Assembly (NCBI GenBank): GCA_028819075.1
Contig: JAPPMM010000036.1
Coordinates: 1 to 40,504 of the forward strand
DNA from: Gammaproteobacteria bacterium
GTDB lineage: Bacteria > Gemmatimonadota > Gemmatimonadetes > Longimicrobiales > Gaopeijiaceae
Length of the DNA stretch: 40,504 bases
Direction of reading: 5' to 3'
Of the stretch, positions 15,317-23,634 are shown piece after piece. The position numbers were made by a program, and so were the translations under genes. Within the stretch, counting starts at the first letter, position 1. Each line of letters opens with the position of its first letter. The notes below the pieces were generated by a model, which saw only the letters and a list, made by a program, of their open reading frames with translations, was not told the origin of the DNA and did no database searches.

Positions 15317-16795
15317 TCACGGCCCCGCCACCATCGAGATCAGCCGGAAGAAGGGATCCGGGTACACGAAGAGCGCGAAGCAGCACAGGCTGGTGATCAC
15401 GATCGCGATCAGCGAAGGGAGCGGCGCCTCGCGTATCCCACCGTTCCCGTGCCCGTGCCCGTGCGGATTGGAGGCCGCCGGGCTGAAGAAGGCCCGCACC
15501 GGCACGATCATCAGGTATCCGATGGAGAGCAGAGAACTCACCATCAGCACGGCGACAAGTCCGACCTGGCCCGCATCCAGGGCTCCGAGCCCCAGGAACC
15601 ACTTGCTCCAGGTGCCGCCCGCGGGCGGCAGTCCGATAATCGACAGCGTCCCCACAAAGAAGGCGGCGAAGGTTACGGGCATGGTGCGCCCCAGCCCCTT
15701 CATGTCGCTGATCTCGGTCTTGTGCGCGGCCACCATGACCGCGCCCGCGCAGAAGAACAGGGTGATCTTGCCGAAGGCATGCATGACGATGTGCATGCCC
15801 CCGCCGATGATCCCCATGGTGTTGGCCAGCATGGCACCCAGCACGACGTAGGAGAGCTGGCTGATCGTCGAGTAGGCCAGCCTGGCCTTCAGATTGTCTT
15901 TCCGGAAGGCCACCAGCGACGCCAGGATGATGGTCGCGGCGGCTACCCACATGAGCCAGACGCTCGCGCCCAGCTGCGTGAGAAAGTCGATGCCGAAGAC
16001 GTAGATGACGACCTTGAGAATGCTGAACACGCCCGCCTTCACCACCGCCACCGCGTGCAGCAGCGCGCTGACCGGGGTGGGAGCCACCATCGCCGCGGGA
16101 AGCCAGCGGTGGAAGGGCATCACCGCCGCCTTGCCGATGCCGAAGACGTAGAGCGCCAACAGCACCGCCACCACGCCCTCCCCCGCCCTGCCTTCCAGGA
16201 TTCCGCCCAGCTCGAAGTCGATGGTGCCGGTCAGCAGGTAGGTCCAGATGATGGCGAGCAGCTGGAAGCCGATCGAGGTGCTGAGCAGGATACCCAGGTA
16301 TACGCGCCCCGCCCTCTTCGCCGCGTCGGTGCCCGCGTGCGTGACCAGCGGGAAGGTGGAGAGGGTCAGCGCCTCGTAGAAGATGAAGAGGGTGAACAGG
16401 TTGCCCGCGAAGGCAACGCCCATGGTGCATGAGATGGCCAGCGCGAAGAAGATGTAGAAGCGGGTCTGGTTCTTCTCGTGATGCCCGCGCATGTAGCCGA
16501 TGGCGTAGAGCGTGGTCACGATCCAGAGGCTGCCCGCCACCAAGGCGAAGATCATCCCCAGCGGCTCCACCACCAGCTCCAGCGGGAGGCCGGGGAGGGG
16601 CTCCGCCAGCACGAAGCGCGGTGTTTCGCCGGCGCTCACCGCGCGGTGGATCTGCATCACCACGCCCAGAAGGACGCCGCCCGTGATCAGCGAGGCGGCC
16701 TCGCGCAGGTTGGGACTGGCGCGCAGCAGGCCCACCAGTGCCGCCCCGGCCGCGGGGATGACCAGCGCCAGGAGCGCGAGTTCGCCCGGGTTCAC
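15317..16795 (-). CDS. antiporter subunit resembling the MrpA N-terminal half/NuoL
   Basis: This 492-residue polytopic protein has the superfamily residues Glu in LFIFYEALTLSTFPLV and Lys in IGKAAVMPFHRWLPAAM. The segment MVAPTPVSALLHAVAVVKAGVF is the NuoL/MrpA-type signature rather than the MrpD one, so this may supply the NuoL-like half of a split MrpA; it is shorter than NuoL and lacks the long lateral helix. A His-rich loop (HGHGHGNGG) lies near residue 445. The start overlaps the MrpD-like stop by four bases. Confidence 0.82.
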   Translation of the reverse strand: MNPGELALLALVIPAAGAALVGLLRASPNLREAASLITGGVLLGVVMQIHRAVSAGETPRFVLAEPLPGLPLELVVEPLGMIFALVAGSLWIVTTLYAIGYMRGHHEKNQTRFYIFFALAISCTMGVAFAGNLFTLFIFYEALTLSTFPLVTHAGTDAAKRAGRVYLGILLSTSIGFQLLAIIWTYLLTGTIDFELGGILEGRAGEGVVAVLLALYVFGIGKAAVMPFHRWLPAAMVAPTPVSALLHAVAVVKAGVFSILKVVIYVFGIDFLTQLGASVWLMWVAAATIILASLVAFRKDNLKARLAYSTISQLSYVVLGAMLANTMGIIGGGMHIVMHAFGKITLFFCAGAVMVAAHKTEISDMKGLGRTMPVTFAAFFVGTLSIIGLPPAGGTWSKWFLGLGALDAGQVGLVAVLMVSSLLSIGYLMIVPVRAFFSPAASNPHGHGHGNGGIREAPLPSLIAIVITSLCCFALFVYPDPFFRLISMVAGP

Positions 16796-18273
16796 GGAGC
16801 GCCTCCCAGCAGGGCGCGCGCCGCCTGGCCGGCGACGTTGGTGGTCAGTGAGGCGTCGATGCCGAAGTAGAGGTTGGCGACGATAAGGGCCCAGGTGGGG
16901 ACCAGCAGCCGCAGCGGAGCTTCGGATACGGAATCGGCCCGTGCGGACGGCTCACCGAAGTAGACGGCTTCCACCACCCGCCAGATGTAGACCACGGCCA
17001 GAGTCGAGGTGACCAGCACCAGCGCCGCGACCGGCCACATCCCCTGCTCCAGCGCGCCCAGCACCAGGTACCACTTGCTCACGAAGCCCACCGTGAGCGG
17101 GACCCCGATGAGGCTGAGACCTCCCGCCGTGAAGGCGGCCATGGTCCAGGGCATGCGCCGGCCCAGGCCGCGCAGGGCATCGATGTGCACCGAGCCCACC
17201 CGGTACATGACGCAGCCGAGGGCGAGAAACAGCGCCCCCTTCATGAGCGCGTGGTTGAAGAGGTGGAGCGTGGCCGCGGTCAGTCCGGTGACCGAGGCGA
17301 AGCTGATCCCGAGGATGATGTAGCCGATCTGGGCGACGCTTGAATAGGCCAGCATCCGCTTGATGTTGCGCTGGAATATCGCCACCAGCGACATGGTGAA
17401 GATCGCCACCAGCGCGAGTGGCAGCAGCCACATGCCGAGGCTGAGCTCGCCGAAGGAGTAGGTGACCCCGAAGACCGTGAAGAAAAAGCGCAAGAGGACG
17501 TAGACCGCGACCTTGGTGGAGGTGGCGGCGATGAGCCCCGTAACCGCCGAGGGTGCAAAGGCATAGGCGTCGGGCAGCCAGACGTGCAGCGGGAAGAGGG
17601 CCAGCTTGAGGCTCGTGCCGACGGTCAGGAAGGCGAACGCCACCAGGACGGTCCGTTCGCCGTACAGGACGGGAAGCCGCTCGGCCAGGTCGGCCAGATT
17701 GAGCGTTCCGGTCTCGACGTAGAGCAGCCCGATGCCGATCACGATGAACGACGCCCCTATGCTCCCCATGATGAGGTAGCGGAACGCTGAGACCAGCGCC
17801 CGCCGGTCGGATCCCATGGCGATCAGGGCGTAGGTGCCGAGCGACGAGATCTCCAGGAACACGAAGATGTTGAACGCGTCCCCCGTGATGGCGATGCCCA
17901 GGAGGCCGCACAGGCAGAGCATCCACGCGCCGTAGAAGAGGGGGATTCGGCGCTCGTCCACCTCGCGCTCGACGCTCGCGAGGGCGAAGAGGGTGACGAC
18001 CACGCCGATGCCGGCGACGATGAGAAGCACCAGGGCGTTGACGGCGTCCACCCGGTATTCGATCCCCCAGGGCGCGGCCCAGCCGCCCAGCGCGTAGCGG
18101 ATGTCCTCGCCGCCGAGCACGCGGGACAGAAGCCCCACGGCCGCCGCGAAGGCCGTGACCGCTCCGGCCATCGCGATGCCCCACGAGACGCGCTTCCAGG
18201 GGACCAGCACGCACAGGGCCGCGGCCAGAAGCGGGGCTACGATCTGGATGGCGGGAAGGTGCGCCGCGATCAT
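16792..18273 (-). CDS. mrpD: Na+/H+ antiporter subunit MrpD
   Basis: This 493-residue proton-translocating subunit has the key Glu in FNIFVFLEISSLGTYALIA, the Lys in TSLKLALFPLHVWLPDAYAFAPSAVTGLIAATSTKVAVY and a conserved LFNHALMKGALFLALG. These match MrpD/MnhD and the related NuoN/M proteins. It overlaps both the MrpC stop (at 18270-18273) and the start of the next antiporter subunit, as expected in Mrp operons where C is followed by D. Confidence 0.92.
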   Translation of the reverse strand: MIAAHLPAIQIVAPLLAAALCVLVPWKRVSWGIAMAGAVTAFAAAVGLLSRVLGGEDIRYALGGWAAPWGIEYRVDAVNALVLLIVAGIGVVVTLFALASVEREVDERRIPLFYGAWMLCLCGLLGIAITGDAFNIFVFLEISSLGTYALIAMGSDRRALVSAFRYLIMGSIGASFIVIGIGLLYVETGTLNLADLAERLPVLYGERTVLVAFAFLTVGTSLKLALFPLHVWLPDAYAFAPSAVTGLIAATSTKVAVYVLLRFFFTVFGVTYSFGELSLGMWLLPLALVAIFTMSLVAIFQRNIKRMLAYSSVAQIGYIILGISFASVTGLTAATLHLFNHALMKGALFLALGCVMYRVGSVHIDALRGLGRRMPWTMAAFTAGGLSLIGVPLTVGFVSKWYLVLGALEQGMWPVAALVLVTSTLAVVYIWRVVEAVYFGEPSARADSVSEAPLRLLVPTWALIVANLYFGIDASLTTNVAGQAARALLGGAP

Positions 18274-18674
18274 GGCCGCGCGCCCTCGTACAGCTCGTCG
18301 GCGAGCACCTGTTCCTGTATCTCGTCGTCCTCGATGGTGCCGTAGGTCTCCTTGATGCGCACCACGAGCGCGAGCGCCATCGCCATGGTGGCTACGCCCA
18401 CCACGATCGCGGTGAGCATGAGCACGTGAGGCAGCGGGTTGGAGTAGAGCACCTCCGCCGCTCCCTCGGCCACCCCGTGATCATCCTCGATGAGGATGGG
18501 AGCGGTGCCGCCCACGATCTTCCCGGTGCTCACGTAGAAGATGATCACCGAGGTCTGGAAGAGGTTCAGCCCGACCACCTTCTTGACCAGGTTGCCGCGG
18601 GAGATCAGGGCGTAGAAGCCGACCATCATCAGGAAGATGACGACCCAGTAGTTGAACAGGCCCAGGAACTCCAT
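18270..18674 (-). CDS. mrpC: Na+/H+ antiporter subunit MrpC (NuoK-like)
   Basis: This 134-residue protein with three membrane segments has GLFNYWVVIFLMMVGFYALISRGNLVKKVVGLNLFQTSVIIFYV and the second block PLPHVLMLTAIVVGVATMAMALALVVRI, which are MrpC/MnhC/NuoK hallmarks. An acidic loop (IEDDHGVAEGAAE) and an acidic tail flank the last span. It begins directly after the MrpB stop. Confidence 0.93.
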   Translation of the reverse strand: MEFLGLFNYWVVIFLMMVGFYALISRGNLVKKVVGLNLFQTSVIIFYVSTGKIVGGTAPILIEDDHGVAEGAAEVLYSNPLPHVLMLTAIVVGVATMAMALALVVRIKETYGTIEDDEIQEQVLADELYEGARP

Positions 18675-19097
18675 CTACCCGCTCCTCCGCCGCCCGGCGA
18701 AGCTGTAGAAGAGCGTGACCATGACCCCGAAGACGGTCACGAGAACCCCCGCCTCGACGAGAAGGATGCCGATGTGCTGGGCGTGCTCGGCGTCGTAAAG
18801 CAGGACTCCGTAGTCCAGGAAGTTCCCGCCCATGAACATCGCCACCACGCCGACGCCCGCGAAGATCAGAACGCCCAGGGTGCCGCACCAGGTCACGATA
18901 CTCGTGGGTATTGCGGCCTTGGCGCGGTCGAGCCCGAAGACCAGGGCGTACAGAATGACGCCCGCGGCGAAGATTACCCCCGCCTGGAACCCCCCGCCCG
19001 GCCCGTAGTCGCCATGGAACTGGACGTACAGGGCGAAGAGCAGGATCGGACCCACGAGGATCTTCGCGGCGATGCGCAGAATGATCTGGTCCCTCAT
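18675..19097 (-). CDS. mrpB: Na+/H+ antiporter subunit MrpB
   Basis: This 140-residue MnhB-domain protein has four membrane segments, with the family block ILLFALYVQFHGDYGPGGGFQAGVIFAAG and later LLVEAGVLVTVFGVMVTLFYSF. MrpB contributes to the channel-like part of the Mrp complex. The start overlaps the stop of the upstream MbhD/E-like gene (ATGA at 19097-19094). Confidence 0.93.
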   Translation of the reverse strand: MRDQIILRIAAKILVGPILLFALYVQFHGDYGPGGGFQAGVIFAAGVILYALVFGLDRAKAAIPTSIVTWCGTLGVLIFAGVGVVAMFMGGNFLDYGVLLYDAEHAQHIGILLVEAGVLVTVFGVMVTLFYSFAGRRRSG

Positions 19098-19699
19098 GAC
19101 GCTCCGTCCCCGCCATCGTCGTCCGCAGGCGACCCTCGCGTTCGGCGCGGCCGGCGGCTCCCCACGAACAGGGTCAGCACCCCCACCATGGCCGCGAAGA
19201 CGACGGTGGTCTCGCCCAGCGTGTCGTAGCCGCGGTAGCTGGCCAGGACCGTGGTGACGATATTCGGGATGTGCACCTCGAGCACCTCGCCCTCTTCACC
19301 GGCGAGGGGCACGTGCATCTCCAGGTACTCGGGAGCCACGTGGCCGTGGACCGGGTTGTCGGGCTGGCCCCATCGTGGCAGATCGTAGGTGCCGTACACC
19401 AGCATGCCGCCGGTGACCAGCACGATCAGCAGCGGGATGATGGGTGACTTCGCGTGGCGCTTCTGCCGGGTTCCCACCAGCGCCAGCGTCCCGAGCGCCA
19501 GGATGGTGGACACGCCGGCGCCCACCGCTACTTCGGTGAATGCCACGTCCACCGCGTCGAGCACCACGAACAGGGCGGCCGACAGGAAGCTGTAGATTCC
19601 CATCAGCATCACCACGGCAACGAGATTGCGCAGGTGCAGGACGCCGAACGCGGTCACGGCCAGCAGTCCGAGGAGTGCGAGGTCGACGACGGATTCCAC
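19094..19699 (-). CDS. DUF4040/MbhD-MbhE-like subunit (detached C-terminal part of MrpA)
   Basis: In 201 residues the protein joins an MbhD-like part (LRNLVAVVMLMGIYSFLSAALFVVLDAVDVAFTEVAVGAGVSTILALG) to an MbhE-like part ending NIVTTVLASYRGYDTLGETTVVFAAMVGVLTLF. In classical Mrp antiporters these sequences are the C-terminal portion of the large MrpA. Here they are a free-standing gene, as in membrane-bound hydrogenase-type (Mbh) modules. It directly follows MrpG and overlaps MrpB. Confidence 0.85.
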   Translation of the reverse strand: MESVVDLALLGLLAVTAFGVLHLRNLVAVVMLMGIYSFLSAALFVVLDAVDVAFTEVAVGAGVSTILALGTLALVGTRQKRHAKSPIIPLLIVLVTGGMLVYGTYDLPRWGQPDNPVHGHVAPEYLEMHVPLAGEEGEVLEVHIPNIVTTVLASYRGYDTLGETTVVFAAMVGVLTLFVGSRRPRRTRGSPADDDGGDGAS

Positions 19700-20020
19700 T
19701 CAGTCTCCTCCCTCGTCGTCGTGCACGGCGGGCTCGACCTTGCCGTGCAGGGCGGCCTTGGCGAGCGCATGGGTCGCCACCGGGCTGGTGAACCAGAGAA
19801 AGCCCAGAATCATGATCAGCCTCAGGGTCACGCCGCTGATCCCGGCCTGCAGCATGAGCCCGGTGAGGATGAAGAAGCTGCCCATGGTGTCGGTGAGTCC
19901 GGCCGCGTGCATGCGCGTGAAGACATCGGGCATGCGCAGGACGCCGATGCCGCCGATGACCACGAAAAAGCTGCCGAGCAACAGGAGTGCGGCGCTGAGG
20001 TAGTCGAGAACCATCTCCAT
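19700..20020 (-). CDS. mrpG: Na+/H+ antiporter subunit MrpG
   Basis: This 106-residue protein has three membrane segments and the MrpG/MnhG block FFVVIGGIGVLRMPDVFTRMHAAGLTDTMGSFFILTGLML. The C-terminus is His/Asp/Glu-rich (AVHDDEGGD). It abuts MrpF upstream and the MbhD/E-like gene downstream. Confidence 0.94.
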   Translation of the reverse strand: MEMVLDYLSAALLLLGSFFVVIGGIGVLRMPDVFTRMHAAGLTDTMGSFFILTGLMLQAGISGVTLRLIMILGFLWFTSPVATHALAKAALHGKVEPAVHDDEGGD

Positions 20021-20313
20021 CAGCCGGACTCCGTCTCGCCCGGGTGCGGCCCCGAGGCTCCCAGACTACCGAACTGAAAGAACTTCAGCACCGCGATCGT
20101 GCCGATGAAGTTGAGAAGCCCGTACGCGAGCGCCAGGTCCAGGAACTCGGGCCGTCCCGTGAAGAAGCCGATGAGCGCGATGGTGAGGACGGTCTTGGTG
20201 CCGAACATGTTGACCGCCAGGACCCGGTCGTACACGGTGGGGCCGAGGAGCGCCCGGGCCATCGCCATGGCCATCGTGACCAGGACCGCGATCGAGGCGC
20301 CGACCACCATCAT
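20020..20313 (-). CDS. mrpF: Na+/H+ antiporter subunit MrpF
   Basis: This 97-residue protein with three membrane segments shows the MrpF signature ARALLGPTVYDRVLAVNMFGTKTVLTIALIGFFTGRPEFLDLALAYGLLNFIGTIAVLKFF. The frame is open further upstream, but the ATG at 20311-20313, which overlaps the MrpE stop (ATGA), is the natural start. E, F and G are in the usual Mrp order. Confidence 0.93.
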   Translation of the reverse strand: MMVVGASIAVLVTMAMAMARALLGPTVYDRVLAVNMFGTKTVLTIALIGFFTGRPEFLDLALAYGLLNFIGTIAVLKFFQFGSLGASGPHPGETESG

Positions 20314-20876
20314 GATGCGCCCTCCAGGCGGCACACGCGACGGTCCATCTCGCCTTCCTCGGTGCCGTCCAGCGCTTCCCTGGTCAGGGCGTGGATGCGG
20401 AATCCCTCGGCGTCGAGGCGGACCGTGATGGTGCCCGGCGTCAGGGTGATGGAGTTGGCGTAGATGAAGCGCCCAAGATCGGTTTTCTGGTGCCCCTGGA
20501 AATCCACCACCCGGGGCCGGATGGGAAGCCGGGGCGAGAGGATCACGCGGGCCACGGCGAGGTTCGACTTGAAGACCTCGACGACGAGCCAGGGCAGATA
20601 GAAAAGGAGCCCCGGGACGATGTGGAACGGCGCCCCTTCCCTGTCGGGTAGCAGCATCCTCGTCACCAGCAGCGCCACGCCCACGACCGAGGCCGCGCCC
20701 AGGCTGAGAAGCAAGTTCGTGTAGTGTCCCGACATGAGCAGCCACATGGCGTACCACAACAGGCACAGGCCGGCTACGCGCGCGACGGGACGTTGGGTCA
20801 AGGGCGAATGCGGACGGCTGGGAGAGGTCGGGGGTTCGGCGACGGGCAAGCTACCAAGTGGACTGTGCCCCGTCAA
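20310..20876 (-). CDS. mrpE: Na+/H+ antiporter subunit MrpE
   Basis: The 188-residue protein has two N-terminal membrane spans, then LLFYLPWLVVEVFKSNLAVARVILSP and YANSITLTPGTITVRLDAEGFRIHAL, which identify MrpE/MnhE. The first ~30 residues (Pro/Ser-rich) are an unusual extension. The only good start, at 20876, overlaps the end of lptE by 26 bases, consistent with the antiporter genes continuing the lptE transcript. Confidence 0.9.
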   Translation of the reverse strand: MTGHSPLGSLPVAEPPTSPSRPHSPLTQRPVARVAGLCLLWYAMWLLMSGHYTNLLLSLGAASVVGVALLVTRMLLPDREGAPFHIVPGLLFYLPWLVVEVFKSNLAVARVILSPRLPIRPRVVDFQGHQKTDLGRFIYANSITLTPGTITVRLDAEGFRIHALTREALDGTEEGEMDRRVCRLEGAS

Positions 20877-21423
20877 TGATCAGCTGGGCCAGTCGTTCGA
20901 TCGCCTCTTCGCGCGCCACTTCCTCGGTCTCGGACGCTTCCAGGAACTGCCCCTGCGCGCTCAGTCCTCCGTTCTCCCACAGGATCTCGTTGTTGACCAC
21001 GTCGATCAGCTCGACCTGAAGGCTGATGCTCACCTGGCGCTGCAGCACCTCGGGGCCGGCGCCCGCCTGTCCGGCACGAAAGTTGGGGGTCCGGAGGTCG
21101 TAACGGCTGATGGTGCCGCGCAGGATGGCATCCGCGTTCTCTTCCGCACCCTGGTTGACGCCCAGACCCCTGGGGACCTCGCGCAGCAGGAACTGGTGGA
21201 TCTCCTGGGTGATCTCGAAGAGGCCGGTCTCGTTTTCGAACGGAAGGATGGCCAGGCTCCGGATATGATCCGGAAAGCTGCCCCCGCGAAAGCTGTAGTT
21301 GCAGCCCGACAGCAGCACCATGGACAGAAGCGCGGCTCCCAACACCACGCGCGGGAGAGTCGGCACGAGAGCGGGAATCGCCTGGGCGGGACGTTTCATT
21401 CTGGTCGGGACTCGGGGATTCAC
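20851..21423 (-). CDS. lptE: LptE-family LPS-assembly lipoprotein
   Basis: This 190-residue protein has a basic N-terminus, a hydrophobic signal and a lipobox ending LLSGC at about residue 41. The mature part begins NYSFRGGSFPDHIRSLAILPFENETGLFEI and includes DAILRGTISRYDLR and QVSISLQVELIDVVNNEILWE, as in LptE/LPS-assembly lipoproteins of many phyla. LptE plugs LptD in the outer membrane during LPS insertion. It lies two bases after a second lipoprotein gene and just before mrpE. Confidence 0.88.
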   Translation of the reverse strand: MNPRVPTRMKRPAQAIPALVPTLPRVVLGAALLSMVLLSGCNYSFRGGSFPDHIRSLAILPFENETGLFEITQEIHQFLLREVPRGLGVNQGAEENADAILRGTISRYDLRTPNFRAGQAGAGPEVLQRQVSISLQVELIDVVNNEILWENGGLSAQGQFLEASETEEVAREEAIERLAQLIIDGAQSTW

Positions 21424-21425
21424 GC

Positions 21426-22136
21426 TTACTCCTGGTTGCGGGGAAACCAGATGTCGGACGGATACGGCTCCACGGTCTCGACCGTCTCGAGCGTGAAGGT
21501 CAGCTCGCGGAAGTCGATGAGATTCCGGTAGGTCGCTTCGGCGGGAAAGCCGTCACGCAGGGGAAGTGAGAGGGAGAGTTCGTCCACCGCCTCGCCGTCG
21601 CGCAGGAGAGCGAGGGCGGCCACGTCGCCATTGTCGTCGAGTTCGTACAAGAGATCCGGCCGACTGCTCGAGTCATAGGTGAGGCGAAGCGTGCCGTCTT
21701 CCGCTTCCCATCCCTGCGCCAGGCGGTAGTCGCCTCCGGGGCGGAAAATGCCGAGGGAGGACCAGAAGAGTGCCGGCGGAGGGACCAGTTCGTCCGATGC
21801 GCCCTCGGGAATCCGGAGGTCGTCGCCCACCAGAGCCGCGCGCAGCACGGTCTCGCCCCGCCCCGTGAAGAGGTCCAGCCGCGCGCGGTAGGGGGGTTCC
21901 AGCCGGGCGACCCCGCGACCGCCCGAGCGCAGCCCCGGTTCGCGCACGTTCCAGTCGAAGATGAGCCGTACCGGGGTCGTTAGCTGCGTGCGTGCCTCTA
22001 CCAGCAGCGCATGGCGATGGTAGTCCATGGCCGGCGGACCGGCGGGCGGGGGCTCCGGCGCCCGGGGCAGCCAGCAGCTCGCGGTCAGCGCGGCGCCGGA
22101 AAGGAGGAACACGCGCCGGAAGCGGGAACAGCTCAT
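21426..22136 (-). CDS. lipoprotein, possibly LolA/LolB-like
   Basis: The 236-residue protein has a signal peptide with lipobox LTASC at about residue 21 and a Pro-rich linker. The mature domain is mostly beta-rich and includes RVRLIFDWNV-like strands, RGVARLEPPYRARLDLF and DELSLSLPLRDGFPAEATYRN. A half-barrel that binds lipids, as in LolA/LolB, would fit both its features and its position before lptE, but I cannot confirm the family. It is the first gene of the minus-strand run; no clear Shine-Dalgarno sequence precedes its ATG. Confidence 0.6.
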   Translation of the reverse strand: MSCSRFRRVFLLSGAALTASCWLPRAPEPPPAGPPAMDYHRHALLVEARTQLTTPVRLIFDWNVREPGLRSGGRGVARLEPPYRARLDLFTGRGETVLRAALVGDDLRIPEGASDELVPPPALFWSSLGIFRPGGDYRLAQGWEAEDGTLRLTYDSSSRPDLLYELDDNGDVAALALLRDGEAVDELSLSLPLRDGFPAEATYRNLIDFRELTFTLETVETVEPYPSDIWFPRNQE

Positions 22137-22201
22137 TCAGAATCGCGGTTTCAAGGCCGATGCGCTTGCCAATTGGGGACCACTGCCTACAACGATAATC
22201 G
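22137..22201. promoter_or_regulatory. divergent promoter region, lipoprotein gene versus lpxH
   Basis: This 65-bp spacer separates two divergently transcribed envelope genes and must contain at least the lpxH promoter. On the plus strand TTGCCA (22166-22171) and TACAAC (22188-22193) are 16 bases apart, which would put transcription start almost at the lpxH ATG. No Shine-Dalgarno sequence precedes that ATG, so a leaderless transcript is possible. Confidence 0.4.
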
Positions 22202-22981
22202 ATGTCAGACCGGAATCCGAGACCGAATCCGCAGGCTGCCGGGCCGGCCTACGTGGTGAGCGACGCTCACCTTGGTGCGCAGCCGGGCGCGCGCGCCGCC
22301 GATCTCGTGGACTGGTTGCGGCATGTGCGCGGACGCGCGTCGCACGTGGTCCTGAACGGAGACATCTTCGACTTCTGGTTCGAATACCGGCGCGCGATTC
22401 CGCGCGGGCACGTGCGCGTCCTCGGGGCGGTCGCGGAGGTGGTGGACGCGGGCGTGCCCGTGACCTTCCTGGGCGGCAACCACGACTGGTGGGGCGGCTC
22501 GTGCCTGGCGGAAGAGATCGGGGTGTCGTTCCATCGCGCCCCCATCCGCACGTCCCTCGCCGGCCGCAGCGCCTACATCGCCCACGGCGACGGGCTGGGC
22601 CGCGGCGACTACGGTTATCGGGTCGCGAGCGGCATCCTCAGGTCGCGCATGTTCCGCCGCGCATTCCGCTGGATCCATCCGGACCTCGGCGTTCGGCTCG
22701 CGGCCTTTCTCTCACGGACCGACAGCCACGAGGGCCGTCCGGGGGAAGGAAACCGACAGCGCGCCAGGGCGCTGGAGCTGCTTGCGATGCGGGAGCTCGA
22801 GCGCGACGAGACCCTCGACATCGTGGTCTTCGGGCACACTCATGTCCCTGCGGTTATTGAGGTTGCGGGCCGTTATTACCTCAACGCGGGCACATGGATG
22901 CGCGACCGTTCCTATGGGGTCGTCGAAGCCTCGGGGCCTCCCCGGATCGAGCACTGGGAGGGAGAGCCGCCTGCCTCCTAA
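22202..22981 (+). CDS. lpxH: UDP-2,3-diacylglucosamine diphosphatase-type metallophosphoesterase (LpxH-like)
   Basis: This 259-residue calcineurin-like phosphoesterase carries every metal-site motif: DAH at residues 21-23, GDIFDFW (Asp54), GNHD (Asn93, His94), HGD at 128-130 and GHTH at 211-214. DFWFEYR after the second motif and the overall length match LpxH, which cleaves UDP-2,3-diacylglucosamine to lipid X in lipid A synthesis at the inner membrane. Its location next to lptE and the LPS-core gene rfaE2 supports this. Its stop overlaps the stop of the convergent DUF5683 gene by a few bases. LpxG/LpxI analogues are unrelated in sequence, so LpxH type is the better call. Confidence 0.88.
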   Translation: MSDRNPRPNPQAAGPAYVVSDAHLGAQPGARAADLVDWLRHVRGRASHVVLNGDIFDFWFEYRRAIPRGHVRVLGAVAEVVDAGVPVTFLGGNHDWWGGSCLAEEIGVSFHRAPIRTSLAGRSAYIAHGDGLGRGDYGYRVASGILRSRMFRRAFRWIHPDLGVRLAAFLSRTDSHEGRPGEGNRQRARALELLAMRELERDETLDIVVFGHTHVPAVIEVAGRYYLNAGTWMRDRSYGVVEASGPPRIEHWEGEPPAS

Positions 22982-23634
22982 CGGCCCTGCAGGAACTCCG
23001 GGGTCCAGGGCAGCGACATGCCGACCTCGAGCGCAGTGCCGGAAGGACCCGCGACCGGTTCCACCGTCAGCGGCGCCGGGAAATCGGCCAGGTGCGCGGA
23101 GACGAAGGCGTCGGCGCCCCCGAAGAACGTGAAGAAAACCAGGAGCGCGACCCAGTCCTCCATTTGCTCGTCGCGCGCGGTGGCCAGCAGGCGAATGTCC
23201 TCGATGCCCTCGTCGGCCGCGAGTTCCGCCTCGATGGCCTCCGGTGCCACGTCGCCAGGGAGAAGCTCCGCGGTCTTCGCGGCCTCGAGCATCTGCTGGC
23301 GCCGTCTCGCGGTGCCGCGCAGCGAGTTGGTCTTGTAGGCCATCCACACGTTGCCCGCCTGGGCGAGAAAGTAGAAGGCGGCACGGCCGTACGAGCCCGA
23401 TGCCGCCTGTCCCCAGCCGGGGACGAGGACGCTGCGCAGGAAGGCGCCGCCGGGGGATGGGCGGCCGGTCGACGGCGACGCCTCCACGGAATCGGCCGCT
23501 TCGGGCTCGACGTTGACCTGCGCTTCCTGGGCGCGGGCCCCTGCGGGCAGGGTCAGGGCGGCAATGGCGACCGCAGTCGCAGCAAGGATCCCCGCGGTCG
23601 GGACCGGGCGTGGGGAGGACCGGGGGAGCATCAC
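22978..23634 (-). CDS. DUF5683 domain membrane protein with signal peptide
   Basis: The 218-residue protein has a signal peptide ending near ARAQEA (residue ~37), an acidic Ser/Pro linker and the DUF5683 core: FLRSVLVPGWGQAASGSYGRAAFYFLAQAGNVWMAYKT, then a charged helix and a second hydrophobic pair (WVALLVFFTFFGGADAFVSAHLADFP). DUF5683 proteins are widespread in Bacteroidota and Gemmatimonadota; the function is unknown. An AT-rich island with a GATAAT on the minus strand (23,697-23,702) lies about 65 bases upstream and may be its promoter. Confidence 0.82.
   Translation of the reverse strand: MMLPRSSPRPVPTAGILAATAVAIAALTLPAGARAQEAQVNVEPEAADSVEASPSTGRPSPGGAFLRSVLVPGWGQAASGSYGRAAFYFLAQAGNVWMAYKTNSLRGTARRRQQMLEAAKTAELLPGDVAPEAIEAELAADEGIEDIRLLATARDEQMEDWVALLVFFTFFGGADAFVSAHLADFPAPLTVEPVAGPSGTALEVGMSLPWTPEFLQGR

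Noticed and set aside
13323-16432. Long plus-strand frames (571 and 465 residues) antisense to the antiporter genes
   Set aside because: Their translations are Arg/His/Gln-rich and charged, the mirror of membrane-protein codons; the minus-strand genes have clear families.
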